Shown piece by piece: positions 1 through 8,232 of a DNA stretch of 32,144 bases (its first letter is position 1; the number at the start of each line of letters is the position of its first letter). This DNA comes from Elusimicrobia bacterium GWB2_63_22. Lineage in GTDB: Bacteria; Elusimicrobiota; Elusimicrobia; Elusimicrobiales; UBA9959. The notes below the pieces were generated by a model, which was not told the origin of the DNA, ran no database searches, and saw nothing but the letters and a program-made list of their open reading frames with translations. The DNA is taken from the NCBI GenBank assembly GCA_001799735.1, contig MGUA01000029.1:20748-52891 (forward strand). The letters are read 5' to 3'. Made by a program: the position numbers and the translations under genes.

Positions 1-32
1 CCCAGCCCCGCAACGAGAGTTGGATCGTGAAT

Positions 33-770
33 TTAGTCTATTCTGCCGATCAGGCGGAGGAGGGCGTCGAGGATGGTGGCGGGGTGGGGGGGGCAGCCGG
101 GGATGTAGAGGTCCACCGGGATGTCCTGGGGGATGCCGGCGCATTCCTCGTGGCCGGCGTAAGGCCCGCCGGAGATGGCGCAGGAGCCGCAGGCGATGAC
201 AACTTTAGGCGAAGGCACCGCGAAATAGGTCTTGCGCAGCGCCAGCTCCATGTTCTTGGACACCGGCCCGGTGATCAGGATACCGTCCGCGTGCCGCGGC
301 GAAGCCACGAACTGCACGCCGAACCGCCCCATATCCCAACCCGGCGTCCCCAGCACGTTGCAGTCGGCCTCACAGGCCCCGCAGCCGCCCGCGCTCACCT
401 GCCGCAGCCGGAAAGAACGCCCGAACATGCGCCGCAGCTGCCCGCCCAGCGCCTCGGCCCGCCTGTAGCCCCGGTCCGACAGCACCAGGTCTTTGCGCTC
501 CCGGGCGCAGAGCCGGTGCTCGCGCGTAAATTCTATGGCGCCCGGGTCCGCCGCGGCGCAGGCCCCGCAGAAAACGCAGCGCCCGAGGTCCAGCCCGGCG
601 CCGGGCCCCGCGGTGATGGCCCCGTATGGACAGGCCAGCGCGGCCCGCTCCAATTTGTAAGACTTCACCTTCGGCCGCCCGAGGTAGCGGGGCGGCAGTT
701 TTATCTCCGGGGACGGGAACGCCATGGTCCGGTAGCCCTGTTTGATCCTCGCCAGCAAAGCCCTTATCAT
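33..770 (-). CDS. Group 4 hydrogenase-type small subunit (HyfI/NuoB-like) fused to a one-cluster ferredoxin domain
   Basis: This is the electron-transfer subunit of the membrane complex encoded upstream on the same strand. The C-terminal part (about residues 120-240) is NuoB/HyfI-like and keeps the proximal [4Fe-4S] ligands: Cys130 and Cys133 (GGCGAC), Cys197 (CAISGG) and Cys226 (PGCPP). The N-terminal part is a reduced ferredoxin domain: Cys47 before Pro, then Cys65, Cys68 and Cys71, with Asp75 where the last Cys of a second motif would be. That set matches the ligands of only one of the two clusters of a normal 2[4Fe-4S] ferredoxin. In E. coli Hyf/Hyc these two parts are separate proteins (HyfH and HyfI). 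At 245 residues it is about HyfI size. Its start overlaps the large-subunit stop by four bases (ATGA), so translation is probably coupled. It is the last gene of the operon in the window. Family assignment is firm; the physiological partner is unknown. Confidence 0.9.
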   Translation of the reverse strand: MIRALLARIKQGYRTMAFPSPEIKLPPRYLGRPKVKSYKLERAALACPYGAITAGPGAGLDLGRCVFCGACAAADPGAIEFTREHRLCARERKDLVLSDRGYRRAEALGGQLRRMFGRSFRLRQVSAGGCGACEADCNVLGTPGWDMGRFGVQFVASPRHADGILITGPVSKNMELALRKTYFAVPSPKVVIACGSCAISGGPYAGHEECAGIPQDIPVDLYIPGCPPHPATILDALLRLIGRID

Positions 771-2218
771 AGGTCACGCCCGCAGTAGGAAAGATTGAAG
801 CTCTTGTTGCACAGCGGGAAATCAGAGATCTCGCCGCCGCGCAGCGCCATCGCCAGCGCCTGCCAGTTATGGAAGGACGGGTCCACCACCTTGTAGTGCC
901 GGAACCGCCCGTCGGCGCCGGTCAGCGCGAAGTGGCAGATCTGGCCGCGCCAGCCCTCTATCAGCGACACGGCGGCGCTGCCGGGCGCCAGCGGGCCGCA
1001 CTCGGTCTCTATCGGCCCTTCCGGCAGGGCGTCCAGCCAGCCGCCGACCAGTTCCACCGACTTCTGTATCTCCAGCCAGCGCACGTAGGCGCGGGAATAC
1101 ACGTCCCCGCTGCCCGAGACCGACATCGTAAAATCCTCGTAGGGGCCGTAAGGGAAGTTGCGGCGCGTATCCAGACCCACGCCGGAAGCGCGCGCGGCCG
1201 GCCCCACTATGCCCAGCCCCTCCGCCACCTCTTTGGACACCACGCCCGTCTCCTCAAGGCGGTCCGTCACCGAGCCGGTCTCCCACAGCAGCGACACCGC
1301 GTTCTCCACGTCGCGGTAGGTGTTGTCCAGCCGCAGTTTCAACTCCTTGATCAGCGCGAAATCCAGGTCAAAATTCACGCCGCCCGGCTTGAGCATGTTG
1401 CGGCCGAAGCGGTTGCCGCAGACCAGCGCCGTCATGTTGAGAAAATCGCCGCGCAGGCGGCCGCAGAAAGAAGCTGTCGGCAGGTAGGCCACGTCGCCGG
1501 CCAGGGCCCCGAGGTCGCCGGTGTGGTTGGCCAGGCGCTCCAGCTCCAGCATCAGGCCGCGCAGCGCCTGCGCCCGCGGGGGGACGTTCACCCCGGCCAG
1601 CGCCTCCACGGCGCCGCAGTAGGCCCAGGCGTGGCCGATGGAAGTGTCCCCGGCCAGCGTCTCGGCGTAATGTATCGAGCGCGCGTCGGGGCCGGCGGAC
1701 AGGCGCGCCTCTACGCCGCGGTGCTGGTAGCCGAGCATGATCTCCAGGTGGAAGACGCGCTCGCCGTGGCACTGGAACCGGAAATGCCCCGGCTCTATGA
1801 CCCCGGCGTGCACCGGGCCGACGGCCACCTCGTGCACCTGGCTGCCGTGCACGGTAAAATACTCCGTCACGCCGGGCACCGAGCCCGGCGTATTGAAGCG
1901 TATCGGCTTCAGCCAGGGATGCCCCTCGGGCTTGAGGCCGCTGGTCTCGTAGATCTCCCGCTCGAAAAGGTGCAGCTCCGGGAAAGAGGGGGTCAGGGAC
2001 CTGAACGACCCCGACGCCGGGGCGGAATATACCTCCAGCCGGCCCTCCCGGTCGAAAGCCACGGCCAGCACCAGCCTGAAGATGCCGTTGTCCGGCACGG
2101 CGAAATAAGCGATCGCCCGGCCGCCGGCATTAAGCCGCGAGCCCGCGGTCTCCAGGAAAAGCTCCGGGTCCACGGCCGCGGAGGCGAAGTCGAAGCGGGA
2201 AAGGTGTTCGGTCCTCAT
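767..2218 (-). CDS. Group 4 hydrogenase-like large subunit (HyfG/NuoCD fusion) lacking the [NiFe] ligands; Ehr-type
   Basis: The protein has a NuoC-like N-terminal domain (about residues 1-130) joined to a NuoD/HycE-like domain (about 135-483), the usual fusion of HyfG and HycE. Shared landmarks include a HERVFHLEI stretch followed by YQHRGVE, the GHAWAYC region and a VGPAARASG motif. The two Cys pairs that hold nickel and iron in true hydrogenases are gone. The N-terminal CGIC position reads A189-G-D-T192, and the C-terminal DPCxxC position reads N475-L-S477-Y-C479-G480. The protein therefore should not form a [NiFe] site and resembles energy-converting hydrogenase-related (Ehr) complexes, or complex I, where the pocket has another role. 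It overlaps both neighbours by four bases. Fold assignment is firm; loss of H2 chemistry is inferred from the missing ligands, and the substrate of the vacated pocket is unknown. Confidence 0.92.
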   Translation of the reverse strand: MRTEHLSRFDFASAAVDPELFLETAGSRLNAGGRAIAYFAVPDNGIFRLVLAVAFDREGRLEVYSAPASGSFRSLTPSFPELHLFEREIYETSGLKPEGHPWLKPIRFNTPGSVPGVTEYFTVHGSQVHEVAVGPVHAGVIEPGHFRFQCHGERVFHLEIMLGYQHRGVEARLSAGPDARSIHYAETLAGDTSIGHAWAYCGAVEALAGVNVPPRAQALRGLMLELERLANHTGDLGALAGDVAYLPTASFCGRLRGDFLNMTALVCGNRFGRNMLKPGGVNFDLDFALIKELKLRLDNTYRDVENAVSLLWETGSVTDRLEETGVVSKEVAEGLGIVGPAARASGVGLDTRRNFPYGPYEDFTMSVSGSGDVYSRAYVRWLEIQKSVELVGGWLDALPEGPIETECGPLAPGSAAVSLIEGWRGQICHFALTGADGRFRHYKVVDPSFHNWQALAMALRGGEISDFPLCNKSFNLSYCGRDL

Positions 2219-3702
2219 ATGTTAAGCGCCGCCCCCTCGAGCAGCCGGTGCAGCCAGTCCGGGATAAAAAGGCCGATGAACATTACGCAGGCGAAGAAAA
2301 CGGCCGCCGGCAGCAGCATCCCGGAGGGCTCCTTAAAAGCTTTCTCGCCGGGCCTGGCCTCGTGCTCGCCGAAGGTCATGGAGATGAAGACCTTGGCCAT
2401 CCCGGCGAACAGCAGCGCCAGGAAGACGAGGAAGACCCCGGCCAGCAAGTAATGCCGGCCCGCCAGCGCCTCACGGAGGATCACGAACTTGGAGAGGAAG
2501 ATGCCGGAAGGCGGCAGGCCGGTGATGAGGAAGAACCCGCCCAGCCAGAGCACCGCGGTGCGGGGCGCGCGGCGCCACAGACCGCGCACGTCGGCGATGC
2601 GCTTGGTCTTCTCGGCGGCCAGCACCACGCCGGAGGTGAAGAAGAGGCCGGCCTTGACCAGGGAATGGCTGACGGCCCCGAGCAGCGCGCCGTAGACGGC
2701 CCCGCCGCCCAGGCCGGCGCCGATGGCCAGTATGCCCATATGCTCGATGCTCGAATAGGCCAGCAGGCGCTTGTAGTCGCGCTGGCCCAGCATGAAGAGA
2801 GCCGCCGTCACCAGGGAGAACAGCCCGAAGAGGACCAGGATCCCGCCGGAGAAATCCGCAAGCCCGGCGGCCGAGCAGACCGAGCCGGCGCGCAGGATGC
2901 CGAGGAAGGCGCAGTTGAGCAGGGCGCCGGAAAGCAGCGCCGAAACCACCGCCGGCGCCTCGCTGTGCGCGTCGGGCAGCCAGGTGTGGAAGGGGGCAAG
3001 CCCCATCTTGGTGCCGTAACCTACGAAGAGGAAGAGGAAAGCCGCCTTCAGCAGGGGCTTGTCCAGCAGGTCGGCCCCGGCGAGCAGGCCGCCCAGGTCC
3101 AGGCCGGCGCCGCTCTTCAGGCCGGCCGCGCCGAGAAAGAGGTTGCCCATCAGCGCGAGCGCGATGCCGACGGAGCAGATCAGCAGATACTTCCAGGTAG
3201 CCTCCAGCGAGCGCTTGTGGCGGTGGAAGTAGATCAGCGGCGCCGAGAGCAGCGTGGTCGCCTCGACGAAAGCCCAGAGCAGGCCCAGGTGGCGGCTGGC
3301 AGTCACGGCGGTCATCGCCGCCAGGAAGAGCAGCAGGCAGCCGGTGAACACCGTCTCGGGCGCGTTGTTGAAGATGAACCCGTCCTCGGCGTCCTCACCG
3401 GGATTGCGCTTCTCGGAAGCCAGGTAGGCCACCGCGTAATGGGCGGCCCCCAGAAAGAGAGCGGAAGTGGTGCAGAGGAACAGCAGCCCCAGCGCGTCGT
3501 AGGCGAACCATTCGCCGGGAACGGGCGGGGGGAAGGAGCCGAGGGCGCTGCGGGCGGAAACGAAAGTATAGAGCAGCAGGGCGGTCAGCAGGGCGTGGCC
3601 CCTGGCCGTCCACAGCAGCAGCGACCGGCGCGCGAGGTCGCCCCGCACCAAAAAGGACAGGAGGCCGGCGGCCAGCGGCAGGAGCATCAGCGCTTTGATC
3701 AT
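2215..3702 (-). CDS. Proton-antiporter-like membrane subunit (HyfF/NuoN-MrpD family)
   Basis: This polytopic membrane protein of about 495 residues belongs to the proton-conducting transporter family found in complex I, Mrp antiporters and group 4 hydrogenases. The central region contains the family signatures SEAPAVVSALLSG and LAYSSIEHMG, the latter around the helix that carries pumping-channel lysines. Its role would be ion translocation across the cytoplasmic membrane, driven by the redox arm. I chose the ATG at 3702 because it begins the first hydrophobic helix (MIKALMLLPLAAG) and overlaps the previous stop as ATGA. The same frame is open up to 4284, but that extension runs through the upstream gene and is arginine-rich shadow sequence. 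The gene is the fourth of six in the complex. Confidence 0.9.
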   Translation of the reverse strand: MIKALMLLPLAAGLLSFLVRGDLARRSLLLWTARGHALLTALLLYTFVSARSALGSFPPPVPGEWFAYDALGLLFLCTTSALFLGAAHYAVAYLASEKRNPGEDAEDGFIFNNAPETVFTGCLLLFLAAMTAVTASRHLGLLWAFVEATTLLSAPLIYFHRHKRSLEATWKYLLICSVGIALALMGNLFLGAAGLKSGAGLDLGGLLAGADLLDKPLLKAAFLFLFVGYGTKMGLAPFHTWLPDAHSEAPAVVSALLSGALLNCAFLGILRAGSVCSAAGLADFSGGILVLFGLFSLVTAALFMLGQRDYKRLLAYSSIEHMGILAIGAGLGGGAVYGALLGAVSHSLVKAGLFFTSGVVLAAEKTKRIADVRGLWRRAPRTAVLWLGGFFLITGLPPSGIFLSKFVILREALAGRHYLLAGVFLVFLALLFAGMAKVFISMTFGEHEARPGEKAFKEPSGMLLPAAVFFACVMFIGLFIPDWLHRLLEGAALNI

Positions 3703-4364
3703 TTGCCGTACTCCCCGCGGCGCCAGTCGGAGAGCTCGGAAAGCTCCGCCGTGTCGATATGGTCGAACTCGCGGCTGATATGGAAAATGGCGATGCCCAT
3801 TACGAACACCGCCACGAACACGTCGAGCAGGATGGCCAGCTCCACCATCAGCGGCTGCTCCACGAACAGCGCCAGGCCGAAAATATAGATGCCGTTCTCG
3901 ATGACCAGGTAGCCCAGCACCTGGGTGATGGCCTTGCTGCGCGTGGTGATGAGCAGGAAGCCGGTGAAGATGGTCGCCAGCGACGCCGGGACGATCCAGG
4001 CCACGTTGGTCTCGGGCAGCGGCAGGCGCGAGCCCAGCCAGGAGGAGGCGATGAAGGCGCCGAGGCAGAGCATGATGGAGGCCGGGTAGGTGATGAGCGG
4101 CTCCACGTCCTTGCGGGCGCCGGAGCGGTCGCGCGCGCGGGTGAGCAGCCAGGGGAACACCACGCCCTTGAGCAGGATGATGAAGGCCGCGAAGGCCGCC
4201 GTCCGGGCGTGCGGCGTGCCGGAACCGGCCAGCAGCGGCAGGATGCCCGCCACCACGCCCTGCACGGCCACCAGCCGGATGCACGACGACAGCGAGCCGG
4301 TAACGGCCAGCGCGAGGTCCAGCAGTATGACGAAAACGATTATAAGTTCGGCGAAAGTATGCAT
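3699..4364 (-). CDS. HyfE-like (NuoK-type) membrane subunit
   Basis: This hydrophobic protein of 221 residues is the size of HyfE (about 216) and has the same arrangement: several helices with conserved acidic residues in the NuoK-like part, including a VIENGIYIFGLAL stretch and the later LLDVFVAVFVMGIAIFHISREF segment. It probably forms part of the ion path between the NuoH-like anchor and the antiporter-like subunits. The ATG at 4364 (MHTFAELIIVF) overlaps the stop of the preceding gene by one base, giving a coupled ATGA junction. The frame stays open to 4778, but that part is a shadow of the upstream gene. The identity rests on size, hydrophobicity, the motif and the canonical B-C-E-F-G-I gene order. 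Confidence 0.87.
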   Translation of the reverse strand: MHTFAELIIVFVILLDLALAVTGSLSSCIRLVAVQGVVAGILPLLAGSGTPHARTAAFAAFIILLKGVVFPWLLTRARDRSGARKDVEPLITYPASIMLCLGAFIASSWLGSRLPLPETNVAWIVPASLATIFTGFLLITTRSKAITQVLGYLVIENGIYIFGLALFVEQPLMVELAILLDVFVAVFVMGIAIFHISREFDHIDTAELSELSDWRRGEYGK

Positions 4365-5281
4365 CAGCGTCCCATCTGGAAGATCAGCGCCAGCGTCGAG
4401 AATGCGAAAGCGGTTATGAGCATATAGGGCACCTTGATCAGGCGGAGCCGGGCGATAACGGACTCGACCACCCCTACCGCGGCGGCCACGCCGGCCATCG
4501 CCAGCAGGAAAAGCCCGGTGTCGCCGGCCCAGGAGCCGCTGTGGCGCGGCAGCACCATGCAGGCGATGAGCGCCCCGAAGAACCAGAGCTTCAGCGCCGC
4601 GCCGTAAAGGATATAGGCCAGCTCCGGGCCGCTGTGGTCGAGCACCATCACCTCGTGGATCATGGTCAGCTCGAGGTGGGTGTTCGGGTCGTCGGCCGGC
4701 ACGCGCGAGTTCTCGGCCAGCAGGACGATGAAGAAAGAGGCGGTCAGAAGGGCCAGCACCGGCGCGGCGGTGCGCCACAGGTCACCGGTCAGCACGCCGA
4801 ACATGCCGGCCAGGGAGGTCTGCCCGGTGACGCGGGCCAGCGCGGCCAGGCCCAGGAAGAAAGCGGGCTCGGCGAAGACGGCGAACTGCATCTCGCGGCT
4901 GGCGCCCATGCCTTCGAAGGCCGATCCTGTGTCCAGCGCGGCCAGCACCGTGGCGAAGCGGGCCAGGCCCAGCAGGTAGAGCAGGAAGATGAAGTCCCCG
5001 TCGAAAGCCAGGAAGGAAGGCCTGCCGGCGAAGGGCAGCACGGCCAGCGACGTAAGGATGGCCGCCAGGCCGATCACCGGGCCGGCCCGGAAAACCCAGG
5101 TGGTCGTGCGGCTGTAGACAGGCGCTTTCTGCAGCAGCTTGTAGAGGTCGTAATAGAGCTGCAGCACCGGCTGGCCCCGGCGGCCGGCGAAGAAGGCCTT
5201 GACCCGGTTGATGATGCCGGGCAGCAGCGGCGCCAGCAGCAGCGCCGCGAGGTACTGGGTGAGGGGTTTTACAATTTCCAT
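4364..5281 (-). CDS. NuoH/HyfC-like membrane anchor subunit
   Basis: This 305-residue protein matches the NuoH/HyfC/HycD family, which anchors the hydrophilic redox arm to the membrane and lines the entrance of the ion channel. Supporting features are an N-terminal helix followed by a positively charged loop with LYYDLYKLLQK, where NuoH proteins have a conserved Q-x-DxxKLL-type loop, the NTHLELTMIHEVMVLDHSGPE acidic loop, and about eight hydrophobic segments. The HLELTMIHE segment holds the conserved glutamates of this family. It overlaps the upstream antiporter-like gene by 13 bases and the downstream HyfE-like gene by one base, so all six genes are probably one transcript. Confidence 0.92.
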   Translation of the reverse strand: MEIVKPLTQYLAALLLAPLLPGIINRVKAFFAGRRGQPVLQLYYDLYKLLQKAPVYSRTTTWVFRAGPVIGLAAILTSLAVLPFAGRPSFLAFDGDFIFLLYLLGLARFATVLAALDTGSAFEGMGASREMQFAVFAEPAFFLGLAALARVTGQTSLAGMFGVLTGDLWRTAAPVLALLTASFFIVLLAENSRVPADDPNTHLELTMIHEVMVLDHSGPELAYILYGAALKLWFFGALIACMVLPRHSGSWAGDTGLFLLAMAGVAAAVGVVESVIARLRLIKVPYMLITAFAFSTLALIFQMGR

Positions 5282-7236
5282 AGTAAAAGCCCCAGCAGGG
5301 TCACGACGATATACATGATATAGATCTGCAGGCGCCCGTGCTGCAGCCAGCTGAACCTGTAGGCCAGGTCCCGTATGCGGGCCGCCGCCGGGGCGTAGAC
5401 GGCGTTATAGACCACGGCCTGGGCCTCGGTGGAGAAGGAGGCCTTGCCCGGGAAATATTCGGCGATTACGGGGTACTGCCCTAGCTTGCGCAGCACCGGC
5501 TGGAAGAAATCGGTAAGCGGCTGGGCGAAGGAGGACGCCCCGTACTGCATCCTGGCCGTCGGGGCGGCGTAGCCGCAGTCCCAGGTGGGCACGTCGGCCG
5601 TGCGCGCGGCGGGGAACATGGAGCGGCGCTTGACCGCCGCTATGGCGGCCACCGCAGCCAGCAGCAGCGCCCCCGCCGAGATATACACCAGGGGCCCGGG
5701 AACTTCCAGGGCGGCGGCGGCGCCGAAACCTCCGCCGAAACCGGCCCCCACGGCGGAGACCAGCGGGACGAGGAGCAGCGGGGCGGCGGCGCACACGGCC
5801 AGGCACAGCGCTCCCAGGGCGTACATGGAGAACAGCATCAGGCCGTCCGGGGGATGCGCCGCGGCGGCGCGCTCGGTGCGGGGCTCGCCCAGGAAGGCCG
5901 CGCCGGCGGCGCGCGCAAAAGCGGCGGCGGCCAGGGCCCCCGCGACGGCGAGGGAAAGCCCGGCCAGCACCCCGGCCAGCGCCACGGCAGGATAAGAGCT
6001 GATGCCTTTGAAGGCCCCGAGGTACACCAGGAATTCCCCGGCGAAGCCGTTAAAGGGGGGCAGCGCGCAGGCCGACGCGGCTCCGGCGATAAAGAGCAGC
6101 GCGGTGCGGGGCATTTTTTTGGCGAGCCCGCCGAGCGCGTCCAGCTCGGCCGTGCCGGCCCCGTGCAGCACGGCGCCGGCGCCCATGAAGAGCAGGCCCT
6201 TGAAAAGCGAATGGTTAAACACGTGCAGCAGCGCCCCCGCGAAGGCCAGCGCCGCGAGGCGGTCGGCATTGTGCGCGGCGCCCACCATGCCCAGCCCGAC
6301 GGCCGCCAGGATTATCCCTATATTCTCTATGCTCGAATAGGCCAGCACCCGCTTGAGCTCGTGCTGGGCCAGGGCGAACAGCGCGCCGAGGACGCAGGAG
6401 ACGCAGCCCGCGGCCAGCAGCGTCCAGCCCCACCATTCCTGCCAGGGGCCGAGAAAAACCAGCACGCGGATCAGGCCGTAGATGCCGGTCTTTATCATCA
6501 CGCCGCTCATCACCGCGGACACATGGCTGGGCGCCGCCGGGTGGGCCTCGGGCAGCCAGACATGCAGGGGGATGAAGCCGGCCTTCAGGCCGAAGCCGCC
6601 CAGGGCCAGCAGGAAAATGGCCGAGGCCGCCGTCCCGGAAGGGGTGCGGAAAGAGGCGAAGTCCAGCAGGGGCGAGCCGGCCCCGAGCAGGGCGAAGGCC
6701 GCCATCAGCAGCAGCGCGCCGGCGCCGCCGGCGGCGAGATAGATGAATCCCGCCTTGCGGGATTGGGCCTTGTCATGCTCGAAGAGCACCAGCAGGAAAG
6801 AGGCTGCGGCCATCAGCTCCCAGCCCAGCAGGAACAGCACGGCGTTGGCGGCGGTGAAGACCAGCACCATCGCGGCGGTGAGCGTGTTGAAGGCCGCCCA
6901 GGCCAGGCCCAGCGGCTTGGATCCGGCGTAAGACCTGAGGTAGCCGACGCCGTAAACGGCCGCCAGCCCGGTGAGCAGGAAGACCGGCACAAGGAAAAGG
7001 GCCGAAAGCGGATCGAGGCAGAAGCTCAGGGAGCCGAGCGGCACGGACCAGGGGAGGGAGAGCGTTTCGGCCGAGCCGGCGGCAAGCGTGCGCACGGCGG
7101 CCCAGAGCCCGAGCGCGGAGGCCGCGACCGCCCCGTAGGCGCCGGCGTCCTGCGCCCTGGAGGGCTCGCGGGAAAAGAAAAGCGCAAGAGCGGAGCTGGC
7201 GAGCAGCAGGATAATGGAGAGTAGGACCAGTAACAT
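5269..7236 (-). CDS. Large proton-antiporter-like membrane subunit (HyfB/NuoL family)
   Basis: The first gene of the complex encodes a polytopic protein of about 655 residues, close to HyfB (about 672). It contains the proton-conducting transporter core with LPEAHPAAPSHVSAVMSG and VLAYSSIENIGII, both typical of the NuoL/HyfB family and mirrored in the HyfF-like subunit downstream. After the core it carries a soluble stretch with TWDCGY and ARMQYGASSFAQPL, seen in HyfB-like proteins, followed by a final membrane helix. I prefer the ATG at 7236 because it leads straight into the first helix (MLLVLLSIILLL). An in-frame ATG at 7290 would add 18 polar residues. Neither has a clear Shine-Dalgarno sequence. 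A promoter lies just upstream. Confidence 0.88.
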   Translation of the reverse strand: MLLVLLSIILLLASSALALFFSREPSRAQDAGAYGAVAASALGLWAAVRTLAAGSAETLSLPWSVPLGSLSFCLDPLSALFLVPVFLLTGLAAVYGVGYLRSYAGSKPLGLAWAAFNTLTAAMVLVFTAANAVLFLLGWELMAAASFLLVLFEHDKAQSRKAGFIYLAAGGAGALLLMAAFALLGAGSPLLDFASFRTPSGTAASAIFLLALGGFGLKAGFIPLHVWLPEAHPAAPSHVSAVMSGVMIKTGIYGLIRVLVFLGPWQEWWGWTLLAAGCVSCVLGALFALAQHELKRVLAYSSIENIGIILAAVGLGMVGAAHNADRLAALAFAGALLHVFNHSLFKGLLFMGAGAVLHGAGTAELDALGGLAKKMPRTALLFIAGAASACALPPFNGFAGEFLVYLGAFKGISSYPAVALAGVLAGLSLAVAGALAAAAFARAAGAAFLGEPRTERAAAAHPPDGLMLFSMYALGALCLAVCAAAPLLLVPLVSAVGAGFGGGFGAAAALEVPGPLVYISAGALLLAAVAAIAAVKRRSMFPAARTADVPTWDCGYAAPTARMQYGASSFAQPLTDFFQPVLRKLGQYPVIAEYFPGKASFSTEAQAVVYNAVYAPAAARIRDLAYRFSWLQHGRLQIYIMYIVVTLLGLLLWKL

Positions 7237-7317
7237 TTTATAGAAGCCTGAAAGCGAGCGCCGTGAGGTGGTCCCGACAACTGCGGCCATCGATTACGAA
7301 CTGCGGCGTATACATAT

Positions 7318-7346
7318 AATCTAAGAAAAAGCGCGGCGTGTGTCAA
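7318..7346 (-). promoter_or_regulatory. Promoter for the Ehr-type operon
   Basis: On the minus strand, TTGACA (7346 to 7341) is followed after exactly 17 bases by TAGATT (7323 to 7318). This is a consensus -35 and a four-of-six -10 at ideal spacing. Transcription would start near 7311. The leader would be about 75 nt if translation begins at 7236, or about 20 nt if it begins at 7290. The promoter lies just after the msrB stop, so the Ehr-type operon can be transcribed independently of the msrB operon on the same strand. Confidence 0.6.
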
Positions 7347-7369
7347 ATCCGCCGGGCCGGGCTGGCCGG

Positions 7370-7873
7370 CTATTTGTCTTTCTTCACCTGCGGAAGGTAG
7401 GCCCCGTAGCCTTCCTTCTCCATTTCCTCCGCGGGGATGAACCGCAGCGCGGCGGAGTTTATGCAGTAGCGCAGGCCGCCGGGGGCCGGGCCGTCGGAAA
7501 AAACGTGCCCCAGGTGGGAATCGCTGGACTTCGAGCGCACCTCCGTGCGGCTCATCCCGAGCGACGCGTCCGTCTTCTCCTCCACCGTCTCCTCCTTCAG
7601 CGGCCGCGTAAAGCTGGGCCAGCCGGAGCCGGAATCGAACTTGTCCGAGGACGAGAACAGCGGCTCTCCGCTCACGATATCGACGTAGATGCCGGCGCGG
7701 TGGTTGTCCCAGTATTCGTTCTTGAACGGCGGCTCCGTGCCGCAGTTGCGGGTCACGTCATACTGGAGGGGGGTGAGCTTTTTTATCTTTTCGTCCATAG
7801 TTTTATCCTCCGGGCCGGGCGCCGGCGCGCAGGCGGCCAGGCAGAGCGCCAGGGCCAGCGCGGCCCGCTTCAC
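7370..7873 (-). CDS. msrB: Peptide-methionine (R)-S-oxide reductase MsrB, predicted lipoprotein
   Basis: MsrB reduces the R form of methionine sulfoxide in proteins. The MsrB core is clear: GTEPPF at residue 45, SGSGWPSF at 81, SDSHLGHVF from 117, and the catalytic Cys137 in [11 protein letters not shown]. The two CxxC zinc pairs of many MsrB proteins are absent ([11 protein letters not shown] replaces the first), so this is the zinc-free form. The N-terminus is a lipoprotein signal: Lys-Arg, a short hydrophobic stretch and a lipobox LAAC ending at Cys15, which places the enzyme on the periplasmic side of a membrane. The start is GTG, overlapping the preceding stop as GTGA. A cytosolic start at Met26 is possible but would waste a good lipobox. 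A periplasmic repair role is inferred. Confidence 0.92.
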   Translation of the reverse strand: MKRAALALALCLAACAPAPGPEDKTMDEKIKKLTPLQYDVTRNCGTEPPFKNEYWDNHRAGIYVDIVSGEPLFSSSDKFDSGSGWPSFTRPLKEETVEEKTDASLGMSRTEVRSKSSDSHLGHVFSDGPAPGGLRYCINSAALRFIPAEEMEKEGYGAYLPQVKKDK

Positions 7874-8232
7874 AGTTTCTCCAGGGGCCGGCAGGCCACC
7901 AGGTCCACCCCGAGGCCCAGAAAATCCGTGGCCACCACGGCCCCGGCCTTCACGGGGGAAGTCACCGTCAGGCGCTTGATAGCGTCCATTGCTTCAAAAA
8001 GTTTATCTTTAGGGATAGGGCGCGAGGTGCGCACGGGAAGCATCTTCAGCTCCAGGCCGCGGGTCAGCACCGACGTGGTGAGCGTGCGCATGGGAGCTTC
8101 CGTCTCCTGCCGGGCGTACTTGTCGCCGCGCCGGCACTGGTGGCCGCTCACGCTGATGACCCGGGCGCCGTCCGCCTCGATCTCGAGCGTGCAGCCCTTG
8201 GGGCATTCTATGCAGGTCATCGTTCTCTTCAT
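7870..8232 (-). CDS. DUF1667 protein with N-terminal Cys cluster
   Basis: This protein of about 120 residues belongs to the DUF1667 family, which usually sits beside GlpA-like and pyridine-nucleotide FAD oxidoreductases, as here. Four cysteines (Cys7, Cys10, Cys14 and Cys33, in CIECPKGC and HQCRRGDKY) form a likely Fe-S or metal site. The rest is a compact domain containing [10 protein letters not shown]. It may be the electron-transfer subunit of the two flavoproteins upstream, although the family function is not established. The ATG at 8232 overlaps the oxidoreductase stop by four bases. A second ATG four codons later (before Thr-Cys) is an alternative. Upstream in-frame sequence to 8319 is a shadow of the neighbouring gene. 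Confidence 0.87.
   Translation of the reverse strand: MKRTMTCIECPKGCTLEIEADGARVISVSGHQCRRGDKYARQETEAPMRTLTTSVLTRGLELKMLPVRTSRPIPKDKLFEAMDAIKRLTVTSPVKAGAVVATDFLGLGVDLVACRPLEKL

Noticed and set aside
2215-4284. A 689-residue fused membrane protein
   Set aside because: The first 194 codons are an out-of-frame, Arg/Gly/His-rich reading of the HyfE-like gene; the real start at 3702 overlaps the previous stop as ATGA and begins a membrane helix.
767-7236. Functional group 4 [NiFe] hydrogenase or formate hydrogenlyase
   Set aside because: The large subunit lacks both Cys pairs that bind nickel and iron, and no formate dehydrogenase or Ni-Fe maturation gene is present in the window.
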